DNA of 64,000 bases from Acidobacteriota bacterium (lineage in GTDB: Bacteria > Acidobacteriota > Thermoanaerobaculia > Multivoradales > Multivoraceae), in the NCBI GenBank assembly GCA_029263415.1, contig JAJCXN010000005.1:62001-126000 (forward strand), read 5' to 3'. Below are positions 26,065 through 34,037 of this stretch, in pieces. The position numbers and the translations under genes are program-made. The notes beneath the pieces were generated by a model. It did not search any database and had not been told where the DNA came from. It saw nothing but the letters and a program-made list of their open reading frames with translations. Within the stretch, counting starts at the first letter, position 1, and each line of letters begins with the position of its first letter.

Positions 26065-27174
26065 GTGAACAGCACAACCCATCCCACTAGCTCCCGCGAA
26101 AGCCTGATGGCCTTCGGCTGGAACAGCTTCTTCGAGGATCAGCTCGACCAGATTGAAGACACCGACGGTCTCGAGGTCGGACGCATCGCCATCGAACTGC
26201 GAGGGGTGCTCGAGGTCATCACCGAGGCGGGCCAGGTCTCCGTTCGGGTTCCTGGCCGGATGCACCACGCTGCCAACACCGGCGGCGAGCTGCCTGCGGT
26301 GGGCGACTGGGTCTTGATCAAACCGCCACTTCGCGACGGCGAAGACGGCTGGGTGGAACACGTGCTTGAGCGACGTTCGAAATTCTCGCGCCAGGCGTCT
26401 GGCAACCGTACTCGTGAGCAGGTTGTGGCTGCCAACGTCGATCGCTTCTTGGTCATGATGGGCATCGATGGTGACTTCCAACCGCGCCGAGTTGAGCGCT
26501 ACTTAAGTTCCATCCGCGAGGGCGGTGCTGAGGTCAGCGTTCTGCTCAACAAGATTGACCTGACTGACAAGCTCGCCGCCTTCGAGCAGCAAGTGAGAGA
26601 TGTCGCGCCCGACACCCCGATCCATTTGGTCTCAGCCAAGAAAACCAAAGGGCTAGAGCAGCTCGAGCCGTACCTGGTTGCAGGGCAAACGCTGGCGCTC
26701 GTTGGATCTTCTGGCGTCGGAAAATCCACGCTCCTCAACCGCTTGATGGGGGCTGAGACCATGAAAACCGGCGGCGTCCGCGGTTCTGATGATCGCGGCA
26801 AGCACACCACCAGTCATCGTCAATTGATCCAACTGCCGAGCGGAGCTCTCCTGATCGACAACCCGGGCATCCGTGAGCTCCAGATGTGGCAGTCCGATGA
26901 CGGTCTCGAGGAGACCTTTACCGAGATTTCAGAACTTGCGAAGGATTGCCGTTTCGGGGACTGCCAACATCGAGACGAGCCCGGTTGCGCGGTCCAAGCG
27001 GCGCTTGCCGAAGGCAAGGTGACCCGAGCTCGTCTTCGCAGCTACTGGAAACTACGCACCGAGCAATCGAATCAATCAGAGCGCCAGCTACACCAGCAGC
27101 GCAACCGCGAAAAGCAATTCACCAAGATGATCCATCACACGGTGCGAGACAAGCACAAGGGGCGCTACAAGTAG
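26065..27174 (+). CDS. rsgA: Ribosome small-subunit-dependent GTPase A
   Basis: Circularly permuted GTPase (369 residues) that checks late 30S subunit maturation. An N-terminal OB-fold (ELRGVLEVITEAGQVSVRVP) precedes the permuted G domain in the order LNKIDLTD (G4), LVSAKKTKG (G5), GSSGVGKSTLLNRLMG (P-loop), G2 (KHTTSHRQL) and DNPGIRELQ (G3). A C-terminal zinc site (CRFGDCQHRDEPGC) and a basic tail complete the family pattern. The GTG at 26065 lies just after a hairpin and lacks a clear ribosome binding site. The ATG at 26107, giving MAFGWNSFFEDQ, fits family N-termini better and may be the true start. Threonine synthase follows by 5 bp. Confidence 0.93.
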   Translation: MNSTTHPTSSRESLMAFGWNSFFEDQLDQIEDTDGLEVGRIAIELRGVLEVITEAGQVSVRVPGRMHHAANTGGELPAVGDWVLIKPPLRDGEDGWVEHVLERRSKFSRQASGNRTREQVVAANVDRFLVMMGIDGDFQPRRVERYLSSIREGGAEVSVLLNKIDLTDKLAAFEQQVRDVAPDTPIHLVSAKKTKGLEQLEPYLVAGQTLALVGSSGVGKSTLLNRLMGAETMKTGGVRGSDDRGKHTTSHRQLIQLPSGALLIDNPGIRELQMWQSDDGLEETFTEISELAKDCRFGDCQHRDEPGCAVQAALAEGKVTRARLRSYWKLRTEQSNQSERQLHQQRNREKQFTKMIHHTVRDKHKGRYK

Positions 27175-27179
27175 TCCTC

Positions 27180-28364
27180 ATGACCGACCCTGTTCTAGAC
27201 CAAACTTGGGCTTGTGAGCTCCGCTGCTCCGCCACCGGCACAACTCATCCCCTGAACGAACCCGCCTTCCTGTCGCCGGCGGGCAAGCCGTGGTTGGTGC
27301 AGTACCAGCTAAGTCAGGCCAAGGGCGAAGCCCTTCGCCGAGCGCTGCCCCACCGGCCATGGAGCCTCTGGCGCTACCGCGAGTTGCTGCCAGTGATCGA
27401 TGCAACCGAGACCGCAAGAGTGGATCTTGGCGAAGGCGGAACGCCGCTGGTACCGCTGCGTCGCGCTAGCTCGTGGCTCCCGGAGGCTGAGGGCGTCGAA
27501 CTACTCCTCAAGCAAGAAGCACTCAACCCAACAGGTTCCTTCAAAGATCGAGGCCTTTCGCTTGCGGTCAATCGCGCTCGCGAACTCGGAGCCCGTGGCG
27601 TTCAGCTTCCCAGCGCCGGCAACGCCGCGATTGCCCTCAGTGCCTATGCGGCTGCTGCAGGATTGCCCGCGCGCGTGGCGATGCCGCGAGATACGCCGTC
27701 GGTGGTGATCGACCGCTGTCGCGAGGTCGGGGCCGAGGTCTTCACCGAAGGCTCAAGCTTGGTTGAATCGGGCGCCTTCCTCGCAGCCCAAGGCGACCAC
27801 GGCAACTTCTGGAACCTTGCTACGCTCAAAGAGCCCTATCGAGCCGAGGGCAAGAAGACCATGGGACTCGAGATCGCCGAACAGTTCAATTGGCAGCTTC
27901 CGGACTGGATTCTGTACCCGACCGGAGGTGGCACCGGCATCGTCGGCATGGCCAAAGCGTTTGATGAACTGGAGGGTCTCGGTCTGATTGGCAGCAAGCG
28001 CCCCCGCTTCGTCGTTGTGCAAATGAACGGCTGTGCTCCGATCGTGAGAGCGTTCGAGTTGGGTACCAGCCACGCCGAACCCTGGCAGGCCCCGAAGACC
28101 AAGGTCTGGGGCCTAAGAGTTCCAATAGCCGTCGGCGACTTCCTGATTCTCGACGCACTGAACAAAACCGAGGGCCGCGCGCTTGCGGTTGATGAAGATC
28201 GATTGCCAGAGGTGACGGAACGGTTCAGGACCCATGAGGGTCACCTGCTCGGTCCGGAAGGGGCAGCAGTTCTGTTGGCTCTCGAGCAGCTTCTTAGCGA
28301 CGGAACCATCGAACAGAACAGTCGGGTCGTGCTATTTCAAACCGGGCACCCGGCCAACTACTGA
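27180..28364 (+). CDS. thrC: Threonine synthase
   Basis: PLP enzyme of 394 residues that converts O-phosphohomoserine to threonine, the last step of threonine biosynthesis. It opens with a Cys-containing segment (WACELRCSATG), followed by LGEGGTPLVPL, the PLP-lysine motif NPTGSFKDRG (K122), SAGNAAIALSAYAAAAGLPA, and the phosphate-binding YPTGGGTGIVGMAKAF. These match the class I, short-form threonine synthases. The start is the ATG at 27180, only 5 bp after rsgA, so the two genes are probably cotranscribed even though their functions differ. Confidence 0.9.
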   Translation: MTDPVLDQTWACELRCSATGTTHPLNEPAFLSPAGKPWLVQYQLSQAKGEALRRALPHRPWSLWRYRELLPVIDATETARVDLGEGGTPLVPLRRASSWLPEAEGVELLLKQEALNPTGSFKDRGLSLAVNRARELGARGVQLPSAGNAAIALSAYAAAAGLPARVAMPRDTPSVVIDRCREVGAEVFTEGSSLVESGAFLAAQGDHGNFWNLATLKEPYRAEGKKTMGLEIAEQFNWQLPDWILYPTGGGTGIVGMAKAFDELEGLGLIGSKRPRFVVVQMNGCAPIVRAFELGTSHAEPWQAPKTKVWGLRVPIAVGDFLILDALNKTEGRALAVDEDRLPEVTERFRTHEGHLLGPEGAAVLLALEQLLSDGTIEQNSRVVLFQTGHPANY

Positions 28365-28399
28365 GAACCTGACGACCGGTCAGCTCCTCGAGACGCCGC

Positions 28400-29515
28400 A
28401 TGGCTCACGTTCTTCAACTGATCGACAGCCTCGCCTTGGGTGGGCTTGAGCGGGTCGCAGTCGACCTTGCCAACGGTCTTGCCCGTGCGTCGCTTGGCAC
28501 ACATTCCTCGTCTTTGTGCGCGACTCGCCTCGGAGGGCCTCTGGAGCAAGAACTCGAGGGCACCGTGCCTTCCTTGATCCTCGGCCGCCGCTCGACATGG
28601 GACTTGAGAGCCGCAAGGCGTTGCGCGCGCTGGGCCGCTGACGCGGATGTCGACATCCTTCACGCTCACGGTTCGAGCATCTGGTTTGGCAACCTATTGC
28701 TACTCACTTGGCCGGCTGGAACGCTTAAGCCTCGATTGCTCTGGCACGATCACTTCGGACGGTTTCAGATTGAACCGCGCAATCGTTGGCTCTATCGCGT
28801 TCTCACAGCCAAGGCCGCTGCCGTCTTGTCGGTCAACGAGATGCTAAAGGACTGGGCGATCGAAGAGCTTGGCAAGGATTCTGCCCACTGCCACTACGTG
28901 CCCAACTCCATCGATCTCTCGCGCTACTCAGCCGCCCCGCAGGACCCAGACGGCGCTGACGGCAGGCCTCTCGTCGTCGTCTGTCTAGCCAACTTGAGGC
29001 AGCAGAAGAACCATCAGCTCCTGATCGAAGCTTTCGCTCACGTCCGAGCCCAGAAACCTGAACTTGCGATTGAACTCCAACTGATCGGTAGCGCACCAGA
29101 GGACGGCGTCAAAGAAGCCCTTGAACGTCAGGTCGAAGCGCTCGAGCTTGGAGCCTCAGTTCACTTGCTAGGCGAGCGCACCGACGTGCCCCAGCTACTT
29201 CAAGCTGCAGACATTGGGGTACTGAGTTCATCCTCCGAGGGGCTACCACTCGCTTTGCTCGAGTACGGTGGCGCGTCCCTTGCGGTCACGGCAACAGCGG
29301 TCGGGCAGATCCCACAGGTGATCCGGAATGAATCGATGGGTCTGCTCGTCAACCCTGGTTCAGCCACTGCGTTGGGTGACGCGTTGATTCAGCTCGCTAG
29401 CGACGCCGTCCTCAGGCGACGCCTGGGCTCAGCCCTAAAGCAGCGCGTGGAGCGCGATTTCAGCCAGGAGGCAACGCTAGCGAGTGTGCTCGCAATCTAT
29501 GAATCCTTGACCTAG
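28400..29515 (+). CDS. Glycosyltransferase family 4
   Basis: GT-B fold retaining glycosyltransferase of 371 residues. The N-terminal Rossmann domain shows VLQLIDSLALGGLERVAVDLAN and DVDILHAHGSSIWFGN. The C-terminal nucleotide-sugar domain shows VVVCLANLRQQKNHQLLIEA, LLGERTDVPQLLQAADIGVL and SSSEGLPLALLEYGGASLAV, with the family Glu residues. It probably adds a sugar to an exopolysaccharide or glycolipid. No other polysaccharide genes are next to it. Its stop overlaps the convergent cupin gene by 4 bp. Confidence 0.9.
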   Translation: MAHVLQLIDSLALGGLERVAVDLANGLARASLGTHSSSLCATRLGGPLEQELEGTVPSLILGRRSTWDLRAARRCARWAADADVDILHAHGSSIWFGNLLLLTWPAGTLKPRLLWHDHFGRFQIEPRNRWLYRVLTAKAAAVLSVNEMLKDWAIEELGKDSAHCHYVPNSIDLSRYSAAPQDPDGADGRPLVVVCLANLRQQKNHQLLIEAFAHVRAQKPELAIELQLIGSAPEDGVKEALERQVEALELGASVHLLGERTDVPQLLQAADIGVLSSSSEGLPLALLEYGGASLAVTATAVGQIPQVIRNESMGLLVNPGSATALGDALIQLASDAVLRRRLGSALKQRVERDFSQEATLASVLAIYESLT

Positions 29516-30165
29516 GCCCGCACGCCGCCTGTTTTGATCCAGATCGTCGCCGGCTCCTTCGCCATCACCGACACCAGTTCGCCCTCCGGCAAACGAGCCC
29601 ACGCCCAGCGTGCAAACCGCTCACCATCGACCTCCACGGCCCCTTTGACCACCAGCATTTCGCAACCCGGGAGTTCACCCGAACTCGCCACCTGACGCGC
29701 TTCACCGTCAGTCAATTGAACCAGCTCCACCCGCTCGGTATCGGACTCGAACAGCACTCGGCTCTCGTCGCTTGGTTCAACGACCAGGCGGTCGCTCTCG
29801 GCCGTGTCCATCTGACGCAGCTTGACGAAGATCACACATCCGTCGGGGCAGTCTGGCGAGTGCTCAGAGCCAGGCGGATTTCGCACGTAGCTGCCTTCGG
29901 GGTACCGACCATGCTCGTCGCCAAAGGTGCCTTCGAGCACCAAGTACTCTTCCCCCAAATCGTGGTTGTGCGAGGAGAACACCGAACCCGGCGCGTAGCG
30001 GACTAAAGAGGTCGCACGCGCTACTTCCCCGCCGACGCGGTCCAGAGGGAAACGTTCAACTCCAGCCAATGGTGACGCATGCCAATCGCTCCCAACCTCA
30101 GGTCCATCGATGATCGGATGCGCACTCGCGCGCACAGTGAAATCCGCCCTTATCAAGTCGTCCAT
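29512..30165 (-). CDS. ChrR-like cupin protein
   Basis: A 217-residue protein resembling the cupin anti-sigma domain of ChrR, duplicated in tandem. The first barrel has YAPGSVFSSHNHDLGEEYLV and EGSYVRNPPGSEHSP, with His-His-Glu-His metal ligands. The second barrel (CEMLVVKGAVEVDGERFARW) has lost most of them. The N-terminal zinc-binding anti-sigma segment of true ChrR is absent, so it is more likely a metal-dependent sensor or enzyme than a sigma regulator. It ends tail to tail with the glycosyltransferase, overlapping it by 4 bp. Confidence 0.75.
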   Translation of the reverse strand: MDDLIRADFTVRASAHPIIDGPEVGSDWHASPLAGVERFPLDRVGGEVARATSLVRYAPGSVFSSHNHDLGEEYLVLEGTFGDEHGRYPEGSYVRNPPGSEHSPDCPDGCVIFVKLRQMDTAESDRLVVEPSDESRVLFESDTERVELVQLTDGEARQVASSGELPGCEMLVVKGAVEVDGERFARWAWARLPEGELVSVMAKEPATIWIKTGGVRA

Positions 30166-30223
30166 GAACCGTTCCTATTCTCATTGTTGAGCAGACGGAC
30201 TCTTTCAGCTGTCTAGCGCCAAC

Positions 30224-31054
30224 CTAGAGCAAATGCCGATGGCCTGGTCGCAGCAAGATACGTTGACTGACCGGCGCGAAGATGTCTTCGTGCTCAAGGT
30301 AGAGATAGTTGTTGACCTCGATCCGATCGCCATGCATGTGGATCAAATTGAACGAGTTCCTCGTCTTCTCGCGACCACGCCCGCGGCGGGATGTGGTGGT
30401 GCCGCTGTGGATCGTGAAAACCGCATGCTCAATCGGTTCTTCAACAAGAAAATCGCGTGAGTCGCCCACATAGGCACGGTGCAAATGACCGCCCAGGATG
30501 AGGTCAACTCCCAACTCTGCGAACCGTGCGAGGCCGCGTTTGCCGCCTAGCAACGGACCATCTCTGAGCGCGTCTGGGGCCGGGATGAACTGGTGATGGG
30601 CGACCAGAATACGAGCTGCACCCTCAGGGGCCTGCGCAAAAGCTCTCGCTGCAAAGTCGATTGACGACTGCCTCAATCGACCCCGAGTTACGGTCAAGTG
30701 CGGTGCTGTGGTGTTGATGCCGACCAGCACCGCACCATCCACCGTTACCGTCATTTCGAGCTCGGGGTGAATGTGCTCGCGATAGAGCGCATTCGGCTTG
30801 AGCAACCGTTCGAACAACCGATAGAGCGGCACGTCATGGTTGCCCGGCACCATCACCGTGGGCAATTGCGGAAGACTGTCTAGCAACGCACGAGCGTCCT
30901 TGAACTGTTGTTCCTTGGCGCGCTGGGTGAAATCACCACTCGCTACCAGAACATCTGCCCCGAGAGTGCTTGCGATCTTGACCAAGGCCTTAGCGGCCTG
31001 GGGTCTGAAGGGCGGGCCTAGATGAATGTCCGAGACATGAAGGATGGAGAGCAA
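30224..31054 (-). CDS. Metallophosphoesterase (calcineurin-like)
   Basis: A 276-residue soluble phosphoesterase with all five metal motifs: DIHLGPP, SGDFTQRA, PGNHDVPLYRL, VAHHQFIP and GGHLHRA. It belongs to the calcineurin-like/cyclic-nucleotide phosphodiesterase group. The substrate is not determinable. The start is a TTG at 31052-31054 with AGGAAG five bases upstream. A degenerate second copy of this start region and the first part of the gene lies about 240 bp upstream (see repeats). The cupin gene follows by 58 bp. Confidence 0.9.
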   Translation of the reverse strand: MLSILHVSDIHLGPPFRPQAAKALVKIASTLGADVLVASGDFTQRAKEQQFKDARALLDSLPQLPTVMVPGNHDVPLYRLFERLLKPNALYREHIHPELEMTVTVDGAVLVGINTTAPHLTVTRGRLRQSSIDFAARAFAQAPEGAARILVAHHQFIPAPDALRDGPLLGGKRGLARFAELGVDLILGGHLHRAYVGDSRDFLVEEPIEHAVFTIHSGTTTSRRGRGREKTRNSFNLIHMHGDRIEVNNYLYLEHEDIFAPVSQRILLRPGHRHLL

Positions 31055-31170
31055 TGGGGCTTCCTATTTGAATGGCGGGCGATCGATTACCGTGGCCACC
31101 AACCCAGATAGGGCTATGACCAAGCACTCGAATCATCTGACTGGGTGACTCGAACCTCAGAGTAGGTAGC
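30957..31170. repeat. Tandem duplication, copy A (metallophosphoesterase start plus intergenic)
   Basis: This stretch aligns along its length to 31199-31404 with small gaps. Shared landmarks include CGATCTTGACCAA, GAGCAATGGG, GCCACCAACCCAGAT and CTGGGTGACTCGAAC, at an offset of 240 bp at one end and 233 bp at the other. In this copy the left part is the functional start of the metallophosphoesterase gene. The right part (about 31076-31170) is a decayed relic of the DUF3604 gene's last codons, translating as SPIWVGGHGNR against SPIWVGGYGSR. Confidence 0.9.
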
Positions 31171-31198
31171 CCGGACCAGGCAGGGGTCATGACCGAGT

Positions 31199-31404
31199 CA
31201 GGGCCGAGAGCGCGATCTTGACCAACGCCTCGGCTGCCTGAGGCCTGAAGAGTACCGCCTGGATGAGTATTGAAGGCTTGCAGACTTGAAGAGCAATGGG
31301 TTTCCTGTACGGGCTATCGACTGCCGTAGCCACCAACCCAGATCGGGCTTGACCACGCACTTGAATCGTCTGCCTGGGTGACTCGAACGTAGTAGTAGTC
31401 ACCC
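31199..31404. repeat. Tandem duplication, copy B (DUF3604 3' end plus metallophosphoesterase relic)
   Basis: Partner of 30957-31170. Here the right part is the functional 3' end of the DUF3604 gene. The left part (about 31199-31300) is a decayed copy of the metallophosphoesterase start, in which FRPQAAEALVKIA can still be read beside the true FRPQAAKALVKIA. The copies show many substitutions and several indels, so the duplication is old. The arrangement is what a tandem duplication spanning the junction of two adjacent genes would leave. Confidence 0.9.
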
Positions 31405-33971
31405 TGGATCCGACTAGTGTCAGTGACCGAGAACGAGACATCCAGATCCCCCTTGCGAATCTGGTGTCTTAGCGTAACGGTGTCCTCGTAGACATCGAAG
31501 GGCAGGGCCTTGCTCACGACGCCGCGTTCCATCTCGCCAAGACTGAGCACGACCGTCGACGCGGGGAGAGTCGCCAACGGCCGATAGAGCGGTGGTGCAC
31601 CGCCAAACTCCGTAGCTTCGTCCAAGCTGAGTTGGACTCGGGTTGCAGCGCTCGCGCCGGCCAGGGTCATGCGGATTGAACTCAGATCGCCTCGGGTGTT
31701 GGTACTGAACTCGATCTTGTTTGGGTTCTCACTGTCGACCTTCATGGTCTGCACATCGAAGTTGAAGAAGTCGGTGGGATCCGCAGACAACAACCGAGCC
31801 CCTGTTACCTCAAGCGTTCCTCGCCATGGGCGCCAACCGCGAGGATTGTCACCGCGGTGCATGGGCACGGATTGGCTAGCAAAACTCACGACCACGACAT
31901 CTTCAGATCCGAAGCTCTCCGACTCACGGGTCAGGTAGTCCTTGTGCCAAAACACCTCGCCGTTCTTCACCACCGTGACAGTACTAATGGGTGCTGTGCC
32001 AACGACCCGACCCTTGATCCGCCGGCTCTCGCTGAACTCGGCGCGCTGCCCCATTCCGGTACCGTTGAGGTCCACATCGAGAATTATCCGTTCGCCAGTG
32101 GTGGCGTAGGCTTTGAGCTGCTTCATCGCGTCAAACAACGCGTCGGCGGTGACTTCGTCAGCGAGCACCGCGCCGAGGCCGCCTCGCTGCGACAGCCCTG
32201 CGCCCTTTGGTGCTGTGTACCCCGGTTGGCTCAGGTGGTTGTCGCTGGCAGCAGTGAAGCCCACCTGTTGGCCGTGGCTGAGGTACATCCGCCCGAACCA
32301 CTCGAAGGTGCCGTGCTGAGACATGATCTCAACCAGCGGCTGAAGCTTGGGATCGCCCAGGCGATAGTTGCCCGCTTGATGCGCGTGAGGGATGACCACC
32401 ACGTCTTTGGGATCGTGGTTTTTACGCAATCCAAAGTACAGCTCAGACAGTGTCGGATAGAACTGAGTGGCGACGCGATCGCGCCCCTGGGGAGTGCGGA
32501 ACAACACGTTGTGGTGCCCACCGGACAGGTTGCGTGTGGTCCACTCGTAACCTAGGAAGGCAACAAATCGGCCATCCTCTGAGTACTTGGCAACGTTGTT
32601 GCGCAGGACCTCCCATTCGAAATCGTCGGTCCAGATATCGTGCTCAGAGTGAGTGACGAAATCAAGGCGTGCGTCATCCTTCGCCCAAGTCATGAAACGA
32701 TCCGGGGTCCCGATGCCCTCTGCAAAGCCCGAGTGCCCGTGGGTATCTCCCCAGAACACACGCTGCGCCGCTGAGGACACAAGGATCGGATTCGCCTCAC
32801 CAACGATGACGCCATCGGCAGATCGGATGGTGATGCGTTGCACCCCCTCGTCGTTGAACCGAATGTTGCGCAACAGCTGGATCGCCTCATCACCCGCAGG
32901 CACCTCGCCGATGGCGACGCCATTCGCCTCCACTCGCCACTCGGGCGAGGGCCCTGTGGCTCGATTGAAGAACTGGTCTCGCGCGCGAATCGAGAGATCG
33001 AACGATTCACCCGGGCGCAACACCGATGGGCCAAACCCGCGCACGCCATGGAGTGCGCCGCCAACTAGCCGGATCGGCTGAATCGGCAGCGACAAAAGAT
33101 CGCCAGTTGCGTCGAGCCGCAGATATAGCGGAAAGGGCATCCGATCTGTTGACAGCGTTGGCATCAACAAGCCTCCGCCACCGCCAGACCGACCGCCGTA
33201 GGTCACAGTGACGGTGTCGCCCGGCACCAACCGGCCCTGAGCAACCTGAAAGAAGGGCACTGGAAGCGCTCCGCGAAAACCGCCGTGCATTCCGGAGAAC
33301 GGCACCGTGATCGCTTCGAAACGCACACCTCGATTGGAACTGGCGATGCTCAGATAGTGGTCGCCACTCGGATCGGTGGTCTGCAGGGGACCATAGTCAG
33401 CCATGAAGTGTCGCGTGATCGCAAGGCCGCCTCCCGCTTCGATCGCTCGCGAGCCCACAGTGTAGGTTTGCTGCACCGTTGCCATCGAGCGCACTTGAAA
33501 CGGTCCAAGAGTCGCCGTCAAGGCCCCAATTGCATCGGCTTCTTCATCGAGCAATGTGAGTTCACGGACGAAGGCGTCGACCCGTCCAGCAATTGTTGGT
33601 GTTGATCGACCACCCGCGCGCGCAAGCACAGTGGTGAGATTCACCGGCACATAGCGGCCATCAAGCGCAAAGGCATTGCCCCAATCCCAGAGAGTCAGGG
33701 CGCGCTCACGAATGTTCGAAGCGACGGTTGCAGTCCGTTCCACATCGGCCTTGAGTTGCTCTACCCGCTGACGAAGATCGGACGAGAGGTAGTCGGTGCT
33801 GCCCGCTTCCACCTGGTTTGCCGCTTGGCTCTCAAGAGCCGCAGCACCCAACGTCAACGAGAGTGCCATCGTGATCGCCAGCTGAACTGAGCTCCATCCG
33901 GGAAACTGTCGTCTCATCGTGCACCTCATCCCTCTACCACTCCGCTGAATCGCGGATCGACTCAACTCCAT
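31314..33971 (-). CDS. DUF3604-domain exported protein (PHP-like metal-dependent fold)
   Basis: A large exported protein (885 residues). An N-terminal hydrophobic segment (SVQLAITMALSLTLGAAALES) is preceded by an arginine-rich leader, so the true start may be an internal Met (residue 15 or 19). After a 350-residue beta-rich region comes the DUF3604 domain with PHP-like metal motifs: FWGDTHGHSGFAEG, DFVTHSEHDIW, VVVIPHAHQAG and FTAASDNHLSQPG. Such proteins are thought to be periplasmic or secreted metallohydrolases. The substrate is unestablished. The C-terminal codons lie in copy B of a tandem duplication. Confidence 0.85.
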   Translation of the reverse strand: MELSRSAIQRSGRGMRCTMRRQFPGWSSVQLAITMALSLTLGAAALESQAANQVEAGSTDYLSSDLRQRVEQLKADVERTATVASNIRERALTLWDWGNAFALDGRYVPVNLTTVLARAGGRSTPTIAGRVDAFVRELTLLDEEADAIGALTATLGPFQVRSMATVQQTYTVGSRAIEAGGGLAITRHFMADYGPLQTTDPSGDHYLSIASSNRGVRFEAITVPFSGMHGGFRGALPVPFFQVAQGRLVPGDTVTVTYGGRSGGGGGLLMPTLSTDRMPFPLYLRLDATGDLLSLPIQPIRLVGGALHGVRGFGPSVLRPGESFDLSIRARDQFFNRATGPSPEWRVEANGVAIGEVPAGDEAIQLLRNIRFNDEGVQRITIRSADGVIVGEANPILVSSAAQRVFWGDTHGHSGFAEGIGTPDRFMTWAKDDARLDFVTHSEHDIWTDDFEWEVLRNNVAKYSEDGRFVAFLGYEWTTRNLSGGHHNVLFRTPQGRDRVATQFYPTLSELYFGLRKNHDPKDVVVIPHAHQAGNYRLGDPKLQPLVEIMSQHGTFEWFGRMYLSHGQQVGFTAASDNHLSQPGYTAPKGAGLSQRGGLGAVLADEVTADALFDAMKQLKAYATTGERIILDVDLNGTGMGQRAEFSESRRIKGRVVGTAPISTVTVVKNGEVFWHKDYLTRESESFGSEDVVVVSFASQSVPMHRGDNPRGWRPWRGTLEVTGARLLSADPTDFFNFDVQTMKVDSENPNKIEFSTNTRGDLSSIRMTLAGASAATRVQLSLDEATEFGGAPPLYRPLATLPASTVVLSLGEMERGVVSKALPFDVYEDTVTLRHQIRKGDLDVSFSVTDTSRIQGDYYYVRVTQADDSSAWSSPIWVGGYGSR

Positions 33972-34037
33972 CGAATGCCAGAGGATACTGAGGTTGGCTC
34001 GAGATCACCAATCGGGCGCGACTGCTCTCAGCCGTCT

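Noticed and set aside
28371-28385. Imperfect palindrome CTGACGACCGGTCAG between thrC and the glycosyltransferase
   Set aside because: Arms of five bases with a five-base centre are too short to call in GC-rich sequence, and there is no context supporting an operator.
31187-31441. Short minus-strand frame containing FRPQAAEALVKIA as a separate gene
   Set aside because: It is the decayed duplicate of the metallophosphoesterase start and overlaps the end of the DUF3604 gene; the rest of the frame is not protein-like.
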